Source: Chloroflexota bacterium
Lineage (GTDB): Bacteria > Chloroflexota > Chloroflexia > Thermomicrobiales > JADLAZ01
Assembly: GCA_020849725.1 (NCBI GenBank)
Contig: JADLAZ010000091.1
Location: 4,824 to 68,823 of the forward strand
DNA length: 64,000 bases
Reading direction: 5' to 3'
Below, piece by piece: positions 25,951 through 35,315 of this stretch; within the stretch, counting starts at the first letter, position 1, and each line of letters opens with the position of its first letter. The notes beneath the pieces were generated by a model that did not search any database, was not told where the DNA came from, and worked only from the letters and a program-made list of their open reading frames with translations. A program made the position numbers and the translations under genes.

Positions 25951-28201
25951 GTGTGGCGACCGCCGTGACCTCCTGCTGGTCAGGTGGGCGCTCTTCATTG
26001 CCAGCGCGGTTCGGGACAGCGGGCGACAACCGAGCCAGGATGGCGTCGACCAACTGGAGGAACTCCTCCGGTCGCAGGCCGTCGGGCTTGATGATTGAGA
26101 CCGGTCCCCGGACCGGGAATTCGGCCAGGAGCCGATCCTTGGCTGAGATGATGATGATTGGCACACTGGCCAGGTTCGGATCGGCCCGCATCGCGGCTAC
26201 GACATCGGTGCCGTCGAGGTCCGGTAGCGTCAGGTCGAGCAAGACGAGATCGGGCGGCTCGCTCGTCAGCGCCGCGAGGGCTGTCCGGCCGTCATGGGCC
26301 ACGCGGACGGGCCGCGTGGGACGCAGCGGGCTGCCCTGCAACATCCGCTGCAGGAGCCGGACGAAGCGCCGGTCGTCATCGACGATGAAGACTCGCTCGA
26401 GTGGCCCGGTCAGCCGCTGGAGCGCCGCGTGCAGGTCCGCCCGAGTCACCGGCTTGATGAGGTGGGCCAGGATGCCCCGCTCCAGCCCGAGGTAGGCGCC
26501 GCGTGGCAGCGGCGCTACGATAATCGGCACGGTCGGCTGATGGACAACCGTCGCGAGGGGCGCATCCGTCAAGATCGCGAAGGCGCTCATCTCGGCCGCC
26601 AGCGACTGTGCCGCCGGGAGGTCCGGCGCGCCGACGACCTGATAGGCGTTCAGGTGACGGCGGAGAAAATCGAGAAACTGCGGATCCGGGTCGGTGACGA
26701 CGAGACTGCGTTCGGCGTCATGCCGGCCGGTGGGGTGGGAAGCCGATGATGGACGCGGCGAGGTCAGCGCGGTTGCGCTGGCGAGGACCGGCAGGTCAAA
26801 CCAGAAGGTCGTCCCCTGGCCGGCGGCACTGGTCGCGCCCAGGTGGCCCCCGTGCAATTCCACCAGCCGCCGGCTGAGGGGCAGCCCCAGCCCGATGCCG
26901 GTGTGCCGATCGGTCGTCGAGGGCGGCTCGCCGCCGTCGTGATAGAACTCCTCGAACACCCGCGTCAGGTGGTCCTCACTGATGCCCTGGCCGGTATCGG
27001 TGACGGACACCCGGACCCAGCCATCCGTGAGCGCGGCCGCGACGGTGATTGAGCCGCGCTCGGTGAAACGGGCTGCGTTCGTCAGCAGATTGAGCAACAC
27101 CTGGCGCAGGCGTAGGCGGTCAACGTGCAGCGTGGGCAGGCCCGGCACAACGGCGACCCGCAGGGTGAGCCCCTTGGTTTCGATGTAGGCGCGCACGATG
27201 GCGCAAGCGTCGCCGATGATGTCGCCAATATCGAGCGGCTCGCGGATGAGGGCGAGTCGATCCATGCCGACCCGGGCGAGATCGATGACGTCGTTGGTGA
27301 GGGTGAGGAGATGCTGGGCGCTGCGATAGATGGCGTGCAGGTCGCCGCGATACGCTACCGGCAGTGGCTCATGATAGCTCTCTGGCGCCATCAGGATCAT
27401 CTCACTGAAGCCAATGATGAGATTGAGCGGCGTCCGCAGCTCGTGGCTGATGTTCGTGACGAACTCCGACTTGCCGCGCTCGGCAGCCTCGGCGGCCTTC
27501 CAGGCCAGTTCGAGCGAGGCGTTGGCGCGCTGGATCCGGTAGTAAGCGTAGTCCAATTGTTTGAGCGCCTGGACCAGCTCGGCGCGGTTGGCGCGCGCTT
27601 CTTGCGCGTGACGCCAGGCTTCGGCATGGCTGGCGGTGAGTGCCTCGGTGGCCGTTGTCAGCACCCGCCCGAGTGCCCAGGCGACGGCGGCGACCAGCAG
27701 GGACGCGAGACTCGCCCAGGCGAGCTGGTCGGGGCTGAGGAAGGCCAGTGGTCCCGTAGCCGACAGTGCTGCCAGCGCGCTCAGCAGGCTCGCCGCGAAT
27801 AGCAGCCCAACGAATGGGTGCAGCAGGATCATCGCCGCGAGCGTCAGCGCCGGCACGAACACCAGCGCCACCGGCGTGCCGAACAACCAGCCGCCCATCG
27901 TCACCGACAGCGCGGCAGTGATCAGGAAGCCGGCCGGCGCCAGGCCGGGACGATGGCGCTGGAGTTGGAGGGTCAGACCGAGACCCCCCATGACGACGAT
28001 GAAGAGCATCCAGTGGCGGAGGCTGTGCTGGAAAACCGTGGCCGCGTCGCCATCGATGGGAATGCGCAGAATGTGCCAGATAACAAAGGCGATGGCAGTC
28101 CCCGAGAGGAGAAACCAGACGGTATCCTGGCGCAGGCCGGCGATCTCCCGCGCGAGGGTCGGCTGGTGCAAGCGCCGCCACCACAGCAGATGACTCCACA
28201 T
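25934..28201 (-). CDS. Membrane-bound hybrid sensor histidine kinase
   Basis: The 755-residue product has about six hydrophobic segments in the first 200 residues, with no PAS or large periplasmic domain. The HisKA motif SHELRTPLNL follows (H251), then the HATPase blocks NLLTNAARF, VTDTGQGI and GIGLGLPLSR. Two receiver-like domains end the protein. The first is degenerate, with ILTDAPL at the expected aspartate; the second is intact (FIVDDDRRF, D656 in LLDLTLPDLDG). The kinase probably phosphorylates its own receiver and perhaps the convergent regulator. Confidence 0.92.
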   Translation of the reverse strand: MWSHLLWWRRLHQPTLAREIAGLRQDTVWFLLSGTAIAFVIWHILRIPIDGDAATVFQHSLRHWMLFIVVMGGLGLTLQLQRHRPGLAPAGFLITAALSVTMGGWLFGTPVALVFVPALTLAAMILLHPFVGLLFAASLLSALAALSATGPLAFLSPDQLAWASLASLLVAAVAWALGRVLTTATEALTASHAEAWRHAQEARANRAELVQALKQLDYAYYRIQRANASLELAWKAAEAAERGKSEFVTNISHELRTPLNLIIGFSEMILMAPESYHEPLPVAYRGDLHAIYRSAQHLLTLTNDVIDLARVGMDRLALIREPLDIGDIIGDACAIVRAYIETKGLTLRVAVVPGLPTLHVDRLRLRQVLLNLLTNAARFTERGSITVAAALTDGWVRVSVTDTGQGISEDHLTRVFEEFYHDGGEPPSTTDRHTGIGLGLPLSRRLVELHGGHLGATSAAGQGTTFWFDLPVLASATALTSPRPSSASHPTGRHDAERSLVVTDPDPQFLDFLRRHLNAYQVVGAPDLPAAQSLAAEMSAFAILTDAPLATVVHQPTVPIIVAPLPRGAYLGLERGILAHLIKPVTRADLHAALQRLTGPLERVFIVDDDRRFVRLLQRMLQGSPLRPTRPVRVAHDGRTALAALTSEPPDLVLLDLTLPDLDGTDVVAAMRADPNLASVPIIIISAKDRLLAEFPVRGPVSIIKPDGLRPEEFLQLVDAILARLSPAVPNRAGNEERPPDQQEVTAVATPNEMV

Positions 28202-28363
28202 CGGTGCTGTCTGTCCTCCGCTGATGCGAACCGCCGCACTGAGGCGTCCAGCTGCGATGCCGCCGGGTCAGCTCCCTGGCCGGCTCCGGTAGGCTGGGGG
28301 TGGAAACGCTGCGATTGTACCGGACCATGCTGGTGAGCAGCCGTGTGAGCCTGGCCCCGATGT

Positions 28364-28957
28364 CTACGGCTCAGCACAGTCGTCGCCAGCGCCCGGCAGC
28401 GCCGCCCGCAGTCGAAATAGGTCGAGCGGCACGCCGGCGACGACCAGATAGGCGGCATCGGCCGCCGCCGCTAGCCGCTGGTTGGCCCGGCCCAGCAGGT
28501 CGGCAAAGACGCGCCCGAGCGGTGTCAGCGGCACCGGCGCCAGCCCGACCTCGTTGCTGACGACGATCAGGTCGGCGCCGGCCGCCGCCCGCCAGGCGAG
28601 CAGCACCGTGATCTCGGCTGCCAGCGCCGCCTCCGCCTCCTCGGCCGGTCGCGCATCACCGGCCGGCGTCAGCAGCAGGTTGCTCAGCAGCAGCCCGAGA
28701 TCCTCCAACAGCACCACTGCCGGCGGCGGCTCAAGCGCCGCCAGCGCCGCCGCCACGCCGGTCGGGGCCTCGACGGTGCGCCAGCCAGCCGGTCGCCGGG
28801 CGCGGTGGTGGGCAATGCGGGCAACCATTTCGGCGTCGCCGGCCGTTGCCGTCGCGACATAGACGACGGCCGCGCCGCCGCGCGCGCGCGCCAGCCGCTC
28901 GGCCAGCCGCGACTTGCCGCTGCGAATGCCGCCCAGCACCAGTGTCAGCCCGGCCAT
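28364..28957 (-). CDS. cobU: Adenosylcobinamide kinase/guanylyltransferase
   Basis: The 197-residue product matches CobU/CobP, which phosphorylates adenosylcobinamide and transfers GMP in assembly of the cobalamin nucleotide loop. It has the P-loop GGIRSGKS, HRARRPAGWRTVE with the guanylylated histidine region, VSNEVG and LGRVFADLLGRANQ. The ATG has GGGAGG upstream. No other cobalamin gene is nearby, so it may serve salvage of imported cobinamide or belong to a scattered pathway. Confidence 0.93.
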   Translation of the reverse strand: MAGLTLVLGGIRSGKSRLAERLARARGGAAVVYVATATAGDAEMVARIAHHRARRPAGWRTVEAPTGVAAALAALEPPPAVVLLEDLGLLLSNLLLTPAGDARPAEEAEAALAAEITVLLAWRAAAGADLIVVSNEVGLAPVPLTPLGRVFADLLGRANQRLAAAADAAYLVVAGVPLDLFRLRAALPGAGDDCAEP

Positions 28958-29019
28958 GCGCCCTCCCGCGCCGGACTGTAGCAGCGCCGGGCCACGCGCG
29001 CATCTCCCCGGCCACGCAA

Positions 29020-29060
29020 CGCGAACCGGGGTCAGCCATCGGGGCTGGCCCCGGTTCGCG
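29020..29060 (-). terminator. Strong hairpin after the secreted-protein gene
   Basis: CGCGAACCGGGG...CAGCC pairs with GGCTG...CCCCGGTTCGCG across a short loop, 27 bases beyond the stop codon of the minus-strand gene. There is no following T-run, so it may act as a Rho-independent-like barrier or only protect the 3' end. Confidence 0.5.
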
Positions 29061-29087
29061 TGGGGAGGGATGTGGGCGAAGATCAGA

Positions 29088-29861
29088 TCAGGCGTTGCCG
29101 CCCGGCTTGGCCGGCGCGTTCGGGCCTCCCGGCCGGTTACCGCGCGGGCCGGCGCCCGGACCCATCGTGCGGTCGATCATCTGGTCGACGTGCTGCTTGA
29201 AGCGCTCCAGCATCTGGTCAGCCTGCGCCTGAGGCATCTTGTTGTCGGCCACCGCTTGCTTCAGCCGCGCCTCGACCTGCCCAATCAGGAAGGTCTTCAA
29301 CTGCTCGCGCGTCTTGCCGTGCTCGGTCGCGATCGTGGCCAGGCTCTTGCCGGCGCGCAGCTCGGTCAGCAGTTGCTCCGGTGCGATGCCAAGGAAGTCG
29401 GCAACGACCTTGACGCCATCGCGCAGCCCGGCCAGCGCCGGACCGGGCCGCCCAGCCGGGCCGCCCGGCGTTCCCGGTGCGATCTTCGGCTGCCCACCCC
29501 GCCCGTGCGGCGGCAGGATCGGCCCCTGGCCCTGGTCGATGCGCTGCTTGATCTTGTCACCGGCTTCCTTGGAGATGCGGCCGGCGGCGACGGCCTCGTC
29601 GACCATCTCCTTGGCGACGTCCTTCATCGCCGTGGTCAGCTTGGCCGGATCGATACCGAGCTTGGCGGCCAGCTTGTTCGTGAAGTCCTGCCAGTGATTC
29701 GGCGCGGCCGCGCCAGGTGTCGCCGGCGCCGCCGCACCAGGGGTCGGCGTCGGCGGGGGCGTCTGCGCCAGCACGCCGCCGACGATGAGCGCGCTCGTCA
29801 TCAGCACCGCTGTGGCGATCATGAGCAGGCCGCGCCAGCGGGTTCGAAGCGACGGGACCAT
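29088..29861 (-). CDS. Secreted or anchored protein with two alpha-helical repeats
   Basis: The 257-residue product has an N-terminal signal (LLMIATAVLMTSALIVGG, likely cut near VLAQ) and a Pro/Thr/Ala linker. Two similar helical segments follow: FTNKLAAKLGIDPAKLTTAMK and VADFLGIAPEQLLTELRAGK. Each continues into a helix typical of DUF2680-like secreted proteins (EMVDEAVAAGRIS; QVEARLKQAVADNKM). The C-terminus is Gly/Pro/Arg-rich. The function is unknown. GGAGG precedes the ATG and a hairpin follows the stop. Confidence 0.75.
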   Translation of the reverse strand: MVPSLRTRWRGLLMIATAVLMTSALIVGGVLAQTPPPTPTPGAAAPATPGAAAPNHWQDFTNKLAAKLGIDPAKLTTAMKDVAKEMVDEAVAAGRISKEAGDKIKQRIDQGQGPILPPHGRGGQPKIAPGTPGGPAGRPGPALAGLRDGVKVVADFLGIAPEQLLTELRAGKSLATIATEHGKTREQLKTFLIGQVEARLKQAVADNKMPQAQADQMLERFKQHVDQMIDRTMGPGAGPRGNRPGGPNAPAKPGGNA

Positions 29862-30054
29862 GAGTGTGCCTCCGTTGTCGTTGCGCCCGTGGCGCGGCTC
29901 GCCACCCGGCTGCTTGCGCCGGGACCAATCGCGACCGGCGCCCGTGGCGATCCGGTCTGCACCAAGTATAGGCCGGCTCTGTTAGCGATCGGCGGCCGGT
30001 CTGTAACCGCTGTGTAAACGGCGCGGGCCGGCGATGCCCACGGCGCGGTGAGCG

Positions 30055-31287
30055 TCAGGCCGGGTGCAACCGGGTCAGGCGGGGCGACACCAGGGCCAGC
30101 AGGGCCATGCCGACCGCCGCGGTCAGCAGGATCGGCTGGTAGCTCCCCAGCAGGGCGAGTACGCCACTGGACAGCAATGTCCCGACGCCGCTGCCCATGA
30201 ACAGGGAGAAGGCAAAGAGCGAAATCGCCGTGCCGCGGGCGGCCGGATTCAGTTCCGTGGCGCGCGTCTGCAGCGTCGAGTGGAAGATTGGGAAGCCCGC
30301 GCCCATGGCCACCACGGCGACCGCCATGGCCCGCCAGTCGGGCAGCACCAGCGCCAGCAGGAACCCGCCCGCGGCCAGCAGGCCGCCCGTCCGCAGCATC
30401 CAGGTCTCATTGAAGCGCGCCCGCAACCGCCCGACGTACCGACTGACGACAAGGGTGGCGACGCCGTCCAGGGCCAGCAGCAGGCCCACGGCCAGGTAGG
30501 GCAGTCCGTCACGTTCGCGCAGCACCGCGCCCAGGTAGCCGAAGGCGCCGAAGTAGACCAGACCCTCAACGAACACGACCGCGAACGTGACCAGCGCCGT
30601 CCGGCTGGCCAGCAGCGCCCGGTGGGCGGCAAACGGCGCGCCGGGCGGGCGCGCGGCCGGCGGTGTCGCGTGGCGCGCCCGCCACACGGGGACGATGAGG
30701 GCTACGATGAGCAGGCTATCGACGATGAACATCCAGCGCCAGTTCACCACCTGCGCCATCAGGCCGCCGATGGCGGCGCCCATGACCATCCCGGCGGCCA
30801 GCGCCGCCAGCAGCATGGCGATGGCGCCCTGACGCTCAGCGTAGGGCACCAGATTGCCGACCGTCGCCAGCGCCAGGGGAAAGAACGCCGCCGCGACCGC
30901 GCCGGCCAGCAGCCGCGTGCCGATGAAGGCGGGCAGGGTCGGCGCGAACGCCCCCAGCGCGACGACCCCGGCGAAGACGATGGTGGCGACGGCGATGACG
31001 CGCATCGCGCCGCGCCGGTCGGCCAGCGGCCCGTAAGCCAGTTGACAGAGGCCGTACGGCAGCGCGTAGGCGGTCAGCGCCACCGCGGCCGCAGCCACCG
31101 TCGTGCCGAAGTCAGCGGCGACCTGCGGCAGGACGGTCGAGATCACCCGTCCGTCCATCATCACGACGAAGATGAGACCAGTGAGCAGCGGCAGCAGGCC
31201 ACGCGGCATGGTCGGCGCCGGCGCGGCCAGGGCGCTGGTGGCCGGCGCAGTGGCTGTGCTGCCGGCGGGCGCGGGTTGGTCGCTCAT
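30055..31287 (-). CDS. MFS transporter (drug-efflux type)
   Basis: The protein has 410 residues and about 12 hydrophobic helices. Motif A is present as GPLADRRGAMR after the second helix, and VVMMDGRVISTVLPQ in helix 1 resembles the D-x-T-I-V-N-V-A-L-P region of DHA-type exporters. The substrate is not predictable. ATG 31287 has AAGGTGGTGG upstream; the in-frame extension to 31338 is not membrane-like. A perfect palindrome 20 bases upstream could be its operator, but no regulator gene is adjacent. Confidence 0.9.
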   Translation of the reverse strand: MSDQPAPAGSTATAPATSALAAPAPTMPRGLLPLLTGLIFVVMMDGRVISTVLPQVAADFGTTVAAAAVALTAYALPYGLCQLAYGPLADRRGAMRVIAVATIVFAGVVALGAFAPTLPAFIGTRLLAGAVAAAFFPLALATVGNLVPYAERQGAIAMLLAALAAGMVMGAAIGGLMAQVVNWRWMFIVDSLLIVALIVPVWRARHATPPAARPPGAPFAAHRALLASRTALVTFAVVFVEGLVYFGAFGYLGAVLRERDGLPYLAVGLLLALDGVATLVVSRYVGRLRARFNETWMLRTGGLLAAGGFLLALVLPDWRAMAVAVVAMGAGFPIFHSTLQTRATELNPAARGTAISLFAFSLFMGSGVGTLLSSGVLALLGSYQPILLTAAVGMALLALVSPRLTRLHPA

Positions 31288-31306
31288 CGGCCACCACCTT
31301 GCTGGT

Positions 31307-31320
31307 CCTGATCGATCAGG
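31307..31320. promoter_or_regulatory. Operator-like palindrome in the MFS/methyltransferase gap
   Basis: CCTGATCGATCAGG is a perfect 14-base palindrome 20 bases upstream of the MFS start. It is suited to binding a dimeric repressor, but could be chance in GC-rich DNA. The rest of the 309-base divergent gap (31288-31596) shows no gene. Confidence 0.35.
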
Positions 31321-31596
31321 CGGCCCTGGCCGGGCCACCGGCAGCAGGCCGCCGGGGCGGCGACTCGACCGGCACGGCCGCGCGGGCGCGGTCGAAACGT
31401 GGAACCCGGCGAGGCAACACCCTGGCAGACCGGTTGCGACAATGCTAGCAGAGGTCAGCGCCGACCGCGCCGGATCGGACGCTCAGCAACGCGGCGTGCC
31501 CGGACATGATACGTGACAGCATCCGGCTTCTGGGCGAGTATCTCTCCAGACGCGCCACCCTGGCGGCTCCAGGCGGTGCGGTGAGGGGAGGCGCTG

Positions 31597-32718
31597 ATGA
31601 CATCCGTCCTGCCGCTCGATCAGATCATCGCCGGCGACTGCATCGAGGTGCTCGCCGGTCTGCCCGAGCAATCAGTCGATCTGATCTTCGCCGACCCACC
31701 CTACAATCTCCAGCTGCAACAGGCATTGTGGCGGCCGAACATGACGCTCGTCGACGCTGTCGACGACGACTGGGACCAGTTCGCGGGTGGCTTTCAGGAC
31801 TACGACAACTTCACGCGCGCCTGGCTCGCCGCCTGCCGGCGCGTGCTCAAGGACACCGGCACGCTCTGGGTCATCGGCTCCTATCACAATATCTACCGCG
31901 TCGGAGCCATTCTGATGGACCTCGGCTATTGGATCCTGAACGACATCGTCTGGATCAAGAGCAACCCGATGCCGAACTTCCGCGGCGTGCGCTTCACCAA
32001 TGCGCACGAGACGCTGCTGTGGGCGCAGAAGCGGCAGGGCGCCCGCTACCGGTTCAACTACCGCCCGATGAAGGAGCTCAACGACGGCCTGCAGATGCGC
32101 AGCGACTGGGAGTTGCCGATCTGCACCGGCGGCGAGCGGCTGAAGCTCGATGGCAGCAAGGCCCACTCGACGCAGAAACCCGAGGCTCTGCTCTACCGCG
32201 TCATCCTGGCCAGTTCCAACCCCGGCGACATCGTGCTCGATCCTTTCTTCGGCACCGGCACGACGGGTGCGGTGGCGAAGAAGCTGCACCGCCGCTGGAT
32301 CGGCATCGAGCGCGACCCCGCCTACGTGGCGCTGGCCCGCGCCCGCCTCGAGGGCGTCCAACCGGACCTGTTCACCGACCAGATCTTCTCGTTCACCAGC
32401 AAGCGCGCGCGGCCCCGGCTAGCGTTTGGTGCGTTGCTGGAGTTGGGCCTGCTGCGACCAGGCCAGTCACTCGCTTTCGATCGGCAGCCGGCGACGATGG
32501 CCACCGTCCTGGCCGATGGCACGATCGCGCTGGGCGAGATCACCGGCTCGATCCACGCGGTCGGTCGGGCGCTGCGCGGGGCGCCCTGCAACGGCTGGGC
32601 ACACTGGTATTACGAGGACCCGGCGACGGGGCAGTGGCAGGTCATCGACACGCTGCGCGAGCAGGCGCTGGCGCTGCGCGCGGCCCATCCACCCGAGGAG
32701 GCCCAGCCGGTCGTCTGA
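31597..32718 (+). CDS. CcrM/HinfI-like adenine-N6 DNA methyltransferase
   Basis: The 373-residue product is a beta-class amino-methyltransferase: the catalytic DPPY (residues 33-36) comes before the AdoMet motif DPFFGTGTTGAVA (215 onward). It also has VWIKSNPMPNFRG and KAHSTQKPEALL. The last 100 or so residues (GALLELGLLRPGQSL ... GEITGSIHAVGRAL) form the RAMA-type tail of CcrM and HinfI methylases, which modify GANTC. No restriction gene is adjacent, so it is probably an orphan with a regulatory or protective role. GGGGAGG precedes the ATG. Confidence 0.92.
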   Translation: MTSVLPLDQIIAGDCIEVLAGLPEQSVDLIFADPPYNLQLQQALWRPNMTLVDAVDDDWDQFAGGFQDYDNFTRAWLAACRRVLKDTGTLWVIGSYHNIYRVGAILMDLGYWILNDIVWIKSNPMPNFRGVRFTNAHETLLWAQKRQGARYRFNYRPMKELNDGLQMRSDWELPICTGGERLKLDGSKAHSTQKPEALLYRVILASSNPGDIVLDPFFGTGTTGAVAKKLHRRWIGIERDPAYVALARARLEGVQPDLFTDQIFSFTSKRARPRLAFGALLELGLLRPGQSLAFDRQPATMATVLADGTIALGEITGSIHAVGRALRGAPCNGWAHWYYEDPATGQWQVIDTLREQALALRAAHPPEEAQPVV

Positions 32719-32742
32719 TCCCCGCGCCCGCCTGGCTCAGCA

Positions 32743-34134
32743 TCAGAAATGGATGGACACCGGCGTACCGAACGTGGCGAACTCCCAGAACCAGGCGGCG
32801 TCGGCGTTCTGCAGGCCGATGCAGCCGTTGCTGGAGAAGCGCCCGAAGAGTGAGGGATGGACCCAGTAGTTGCCGTGCAGCGCCAGACCCTCACCGGCGA
32901 AGTATTGAGTGTATTTTACATTCTCTAAAAAATAGTATTCTGCATGACCCTTGGGGATGCCGACGGTGGCCGAGTCCATCGTCTCGGTCTCGACCCGGCT
33001 CTGGATGGCGAAGATGCCGATCGGCGTCCGGTTCTGGCGGCCGGCGGTGATGATGGCGCTGTAGAGCGGCCGATCATCCTCGTAGCCGGTGGCGTAGAAG
33101 GTACTCAGATTGATGTCGATCCAGCGCCCGGGCCAGGTGCGCGGTGGCGCTGGCGGTGTGAAGGGCTGGACGAACGCCGCTGGCACGTAGCCGCCGTCAT
33201 TGGCCAGTTGATACCACTGCTCGTCGCCATCGATCGACTCGCCCGTGACGATGCCGACGACGTGCAGAACCTGGCGCGCGTAGGTGAACCGAACGCGCGG
33301 GGCGATCGTCGTCGGCGCCCGCCGGATCGAGAGCTCGGACTCATTGACCACGAACTGGGCCGGCTCGATCGGAGTCGGCACGGCCGTCAGCGCCGCCTGC
33401 TGGCGCAGCATGCGCACCTTCTCCGCCGTCTCCAGCGGCAGGCTGTCCGTCCAGGCAACAGCGTTGCTCAGCCGTACGGCCGGCGGAAAGGTCAGCGCGC
33501 GGGCCTGGGCGGTTTCGCGGCCCAGGTGGCCGAGCTGGACCTCATAGGGGGTGCCCTGATGTTCGGGATGGTACTCGAAGCGGGCGCGCTCGAAGTACTG
33601 CACGACCTGGCCGTTCTCCTCCAGCTCCTCGGAGATCGGATAGCCGAAGATAGCCAGTCCGTTATTGCTCTCCCAGAAGGTCTTGAAGCCGGCATTGATC
33701 GTGTGGCCGGTGGCGCCGATGTAAGCGCGCTCCGAACTCTCGCTGACCAGAACGACGCGTTGGAAGGCCGGCTCGGTGCGTTGGCGGGTCAGGTCGCGCC
33801 CGAGCAGGCTGAGTTGGATCAGGTACGGAGTGCCGGCGTGCGCGGGATGGTACTCGAAGCGGGCGCGCTCGAAATACTGCACCGTCCGGCCACCCTCGGT
33901 CATCTCCTCGGAGATGGGCAATCCGAACATGACGACCTGACCGTGCTCCCACCAGTAGCGCAGGAAGCCGCCAGCCAGATTGTGGCCCGTGACCGGAAAG
34001 TGCAGCGCAGCCAGATCGAGTGGCAAGCCGGCATAGTCGCGCGGGACGATTGGTTGAGCGGCGGCGCTCGGAGCATGGCCGAGGATCAGGACCAGCACGA
34101 GGACCAGGACGCCCTGGCGGGCATGACGTAGCAC
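32743..34134 (-). CDS. L,D-transpeptidase (YkuD) with LGFP-like N-terminal repeats and an SH3-like domain
   Basis: The product has 463 residues from a GTG with AGGAGG upstream. A signal peptide (VLVLVLVLILGHAPSAAA) is followed by two similar modules, each with FG[LY]PISEE and VQYFERARFEYHP, related to LGFP wall-binding repeats. An SH3-like segment precedes the YkuD domain, which has H420 in ALHGNYW and the catalytic C438 in SSNGCIGL. Such enzymes form 3-3 cross-links or attach proteins in peptidoglycan. Start to stop it is complete, and it converges on the methyltransferase gene 24 bases away. Confidence 0.92.
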   Translation of the reverse strand: MLRHARQGVLVLVLVLILGHAPSAAAQPIVPRDYAGLPLDLAALHFPVTGHNLAGGFLRYWWEHGQVVMFGLPISEEMTEGGRTVQYFERARFEYHPAHAGTPYLIQLSLLGRDLTRQRTEPAFQRVVLVSESSERAYIGATGHTINAGFKTFWESNNGLAIFGYPISEELEENGQVVQYFERARFEYHPEHQGTPYEVQLGHLGRETAQARALTFPPAVRLSNAVAWTDSLPLETAEKVRMLRQQAALTAVPTPIEPAQFVVNESELSIRRAPTTIAPRVRFTYARQVLHVVGIVTGESIDGDEQWYQLANDGGYVPAAFVQPFTPPAPPRTWPGRWIDINLSTFYATGYEDDRPLYSAIITAGRQNRTPIGIFAIQSRVETETMDSATVGIPKGHAEYYFLENVKYTQYFAGEGLALHGNYWVHPSLFGRFSSNGCIGLQNADAAWFWEFATFGTPVSIHF

Positions 34135-34456
34135 GGAACCTCCTGGACCGGGCGATGAGGTGGCGGGGCAGGTGAGTGACCGATGCGGTCCGTTGGCCGG
34201 GGCCAACCGCGCGGCTGCTATTGTACCGAATCCGCGCCGAACGATCAGCGGGGACGAACGCCCTGGCCAGGGTGACTTTCACGATACCGAACCACAGGGT
34301 TAAATCGACATACCTCACTGCATCGTCTACCGGCCATTCCGTTCACGGCTGGGCTGCGCTACGCTCGGGAGCGTGGGCGCCGCGCTGGTAGCCTACCGCG
34401 CTGGCTGGCGTCGCGCCCGCCGCTGATCAACCTCAGCCATGAGGAGAATGGCCCGT
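34135..34456. other. Divergent gap with no gene seen
   Basis: It separates the L,D-transpeptidase and DUF1003 genes and should hold both promoters. No open frame, strong palindrome or convincing promoter pair was found. Confidence 0.4.
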
Positions 34457-35035
34457 ATGGTAAGTGAACGGCTCGTGCAGCGGTTCAAGGATGGTGTGGT
34501 CATGGTCGAACAGCGCAGCCTTGACGGCACGACGCGCCTGGTCGCCCACTGGGCCCACGCCCACCCGCCGGTGCGCAACATCAACCAGGAGTTCCAGACG
34601 AGCTTCTCACCGCTGGAGCGCATGGCGCTGGCGGTGACGCGGCGTGTCGGCACGCCCGGCTTCTTCCTCCTCATCGCCAGCTGGACCATCCTCTGGCTAG
34701 GCTGGAACCTGATTGGCCCGGCCGGCGCGCGCTTTGACCCGGCGCCTGCTTTCGTGCTCTGGCTGTTCATCTCAAATCTGATCCAGCTCCTGTTGATGCC
34801 GCTGCTGCTGGTCGGCCAGAACCTGCTCAACCGCCATGCCGAGTTGCGCGCCGATGCTGACTTCGAGGTCAACCAGAAGGCCGAAACGGAGGTCGAGGCC
34901 ATCCTCCTCCACCTGGAACACCAGGCGGCGAGCATCGAGCACCAGGAGGAGCTCAGCCTGCGCATCTTGCGCCGGTTGGAGGCGCTCACCGCCGCTGACC
35001 CCGGCGCCGCGGCCAGCGAGCCAGGGACGGCGTGA
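34457..35035 (+). CDS. DUF1003 membrane protein
   Basis: The 192-residue product has two membrane helices, FFLLIASWTILWLGWNLI and FVLWLFISNLIQLLLMPLLL, followed by the conserved VGQNLLNRHAELRADADFEV of DUF1003. A long helical coiled-coil tail (EVEAILLHLEHQAASIEHQ) ends the protein. The function is unknown, though some relatives bear the name CmpX/'cyclic nucleotide-binding' by association. ATG 34457 has AGGAGA nine bases upstream; in-frame ATGs at 34439 and 34448 lie too close to that site. Confidence 0.88.
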   Translation: MVSERLVQRFKDGVVMVEQRSLDGTTRLVAHWAHAHPPVRNINQEFQTSFSPLERMALAVTRRVGTPGFFLLIASWTILWLGWNLIGPAGARFDPAPAFVLWLFISNLIQLLLMPLLLVGQNLLNRHAELRADADFEVNQKAETEVEAILLHLEHQAASIEHQEELSLRILRRLEALTAADPGAAASEPGTA

Positions 35036-35315
35036 CCGGCGCGGCCCCCGTGACGACCGAAGCGCCGGAGCTGTGCTTGCCCAACCGTCGCGATCGCGTG
35101 CCACCGGACTGCGATTCGCGTACGTCTGAACGCCAGGCCGGCTGCTTGTCGGGACCGCCCTGGCTCCTGTAAGATGGACACCATACCCCGGCGATGATCG
35201 TGATGGATGCCTGGGTGAGCGGAATCTGGATACTGTCCTCGTGACGACGTCCACTGCTGGAGTGGGCGTGGAACGTCCGGTGTCGGACGTACATGAGAGA
35301 AAGGGAAGACCTCGC

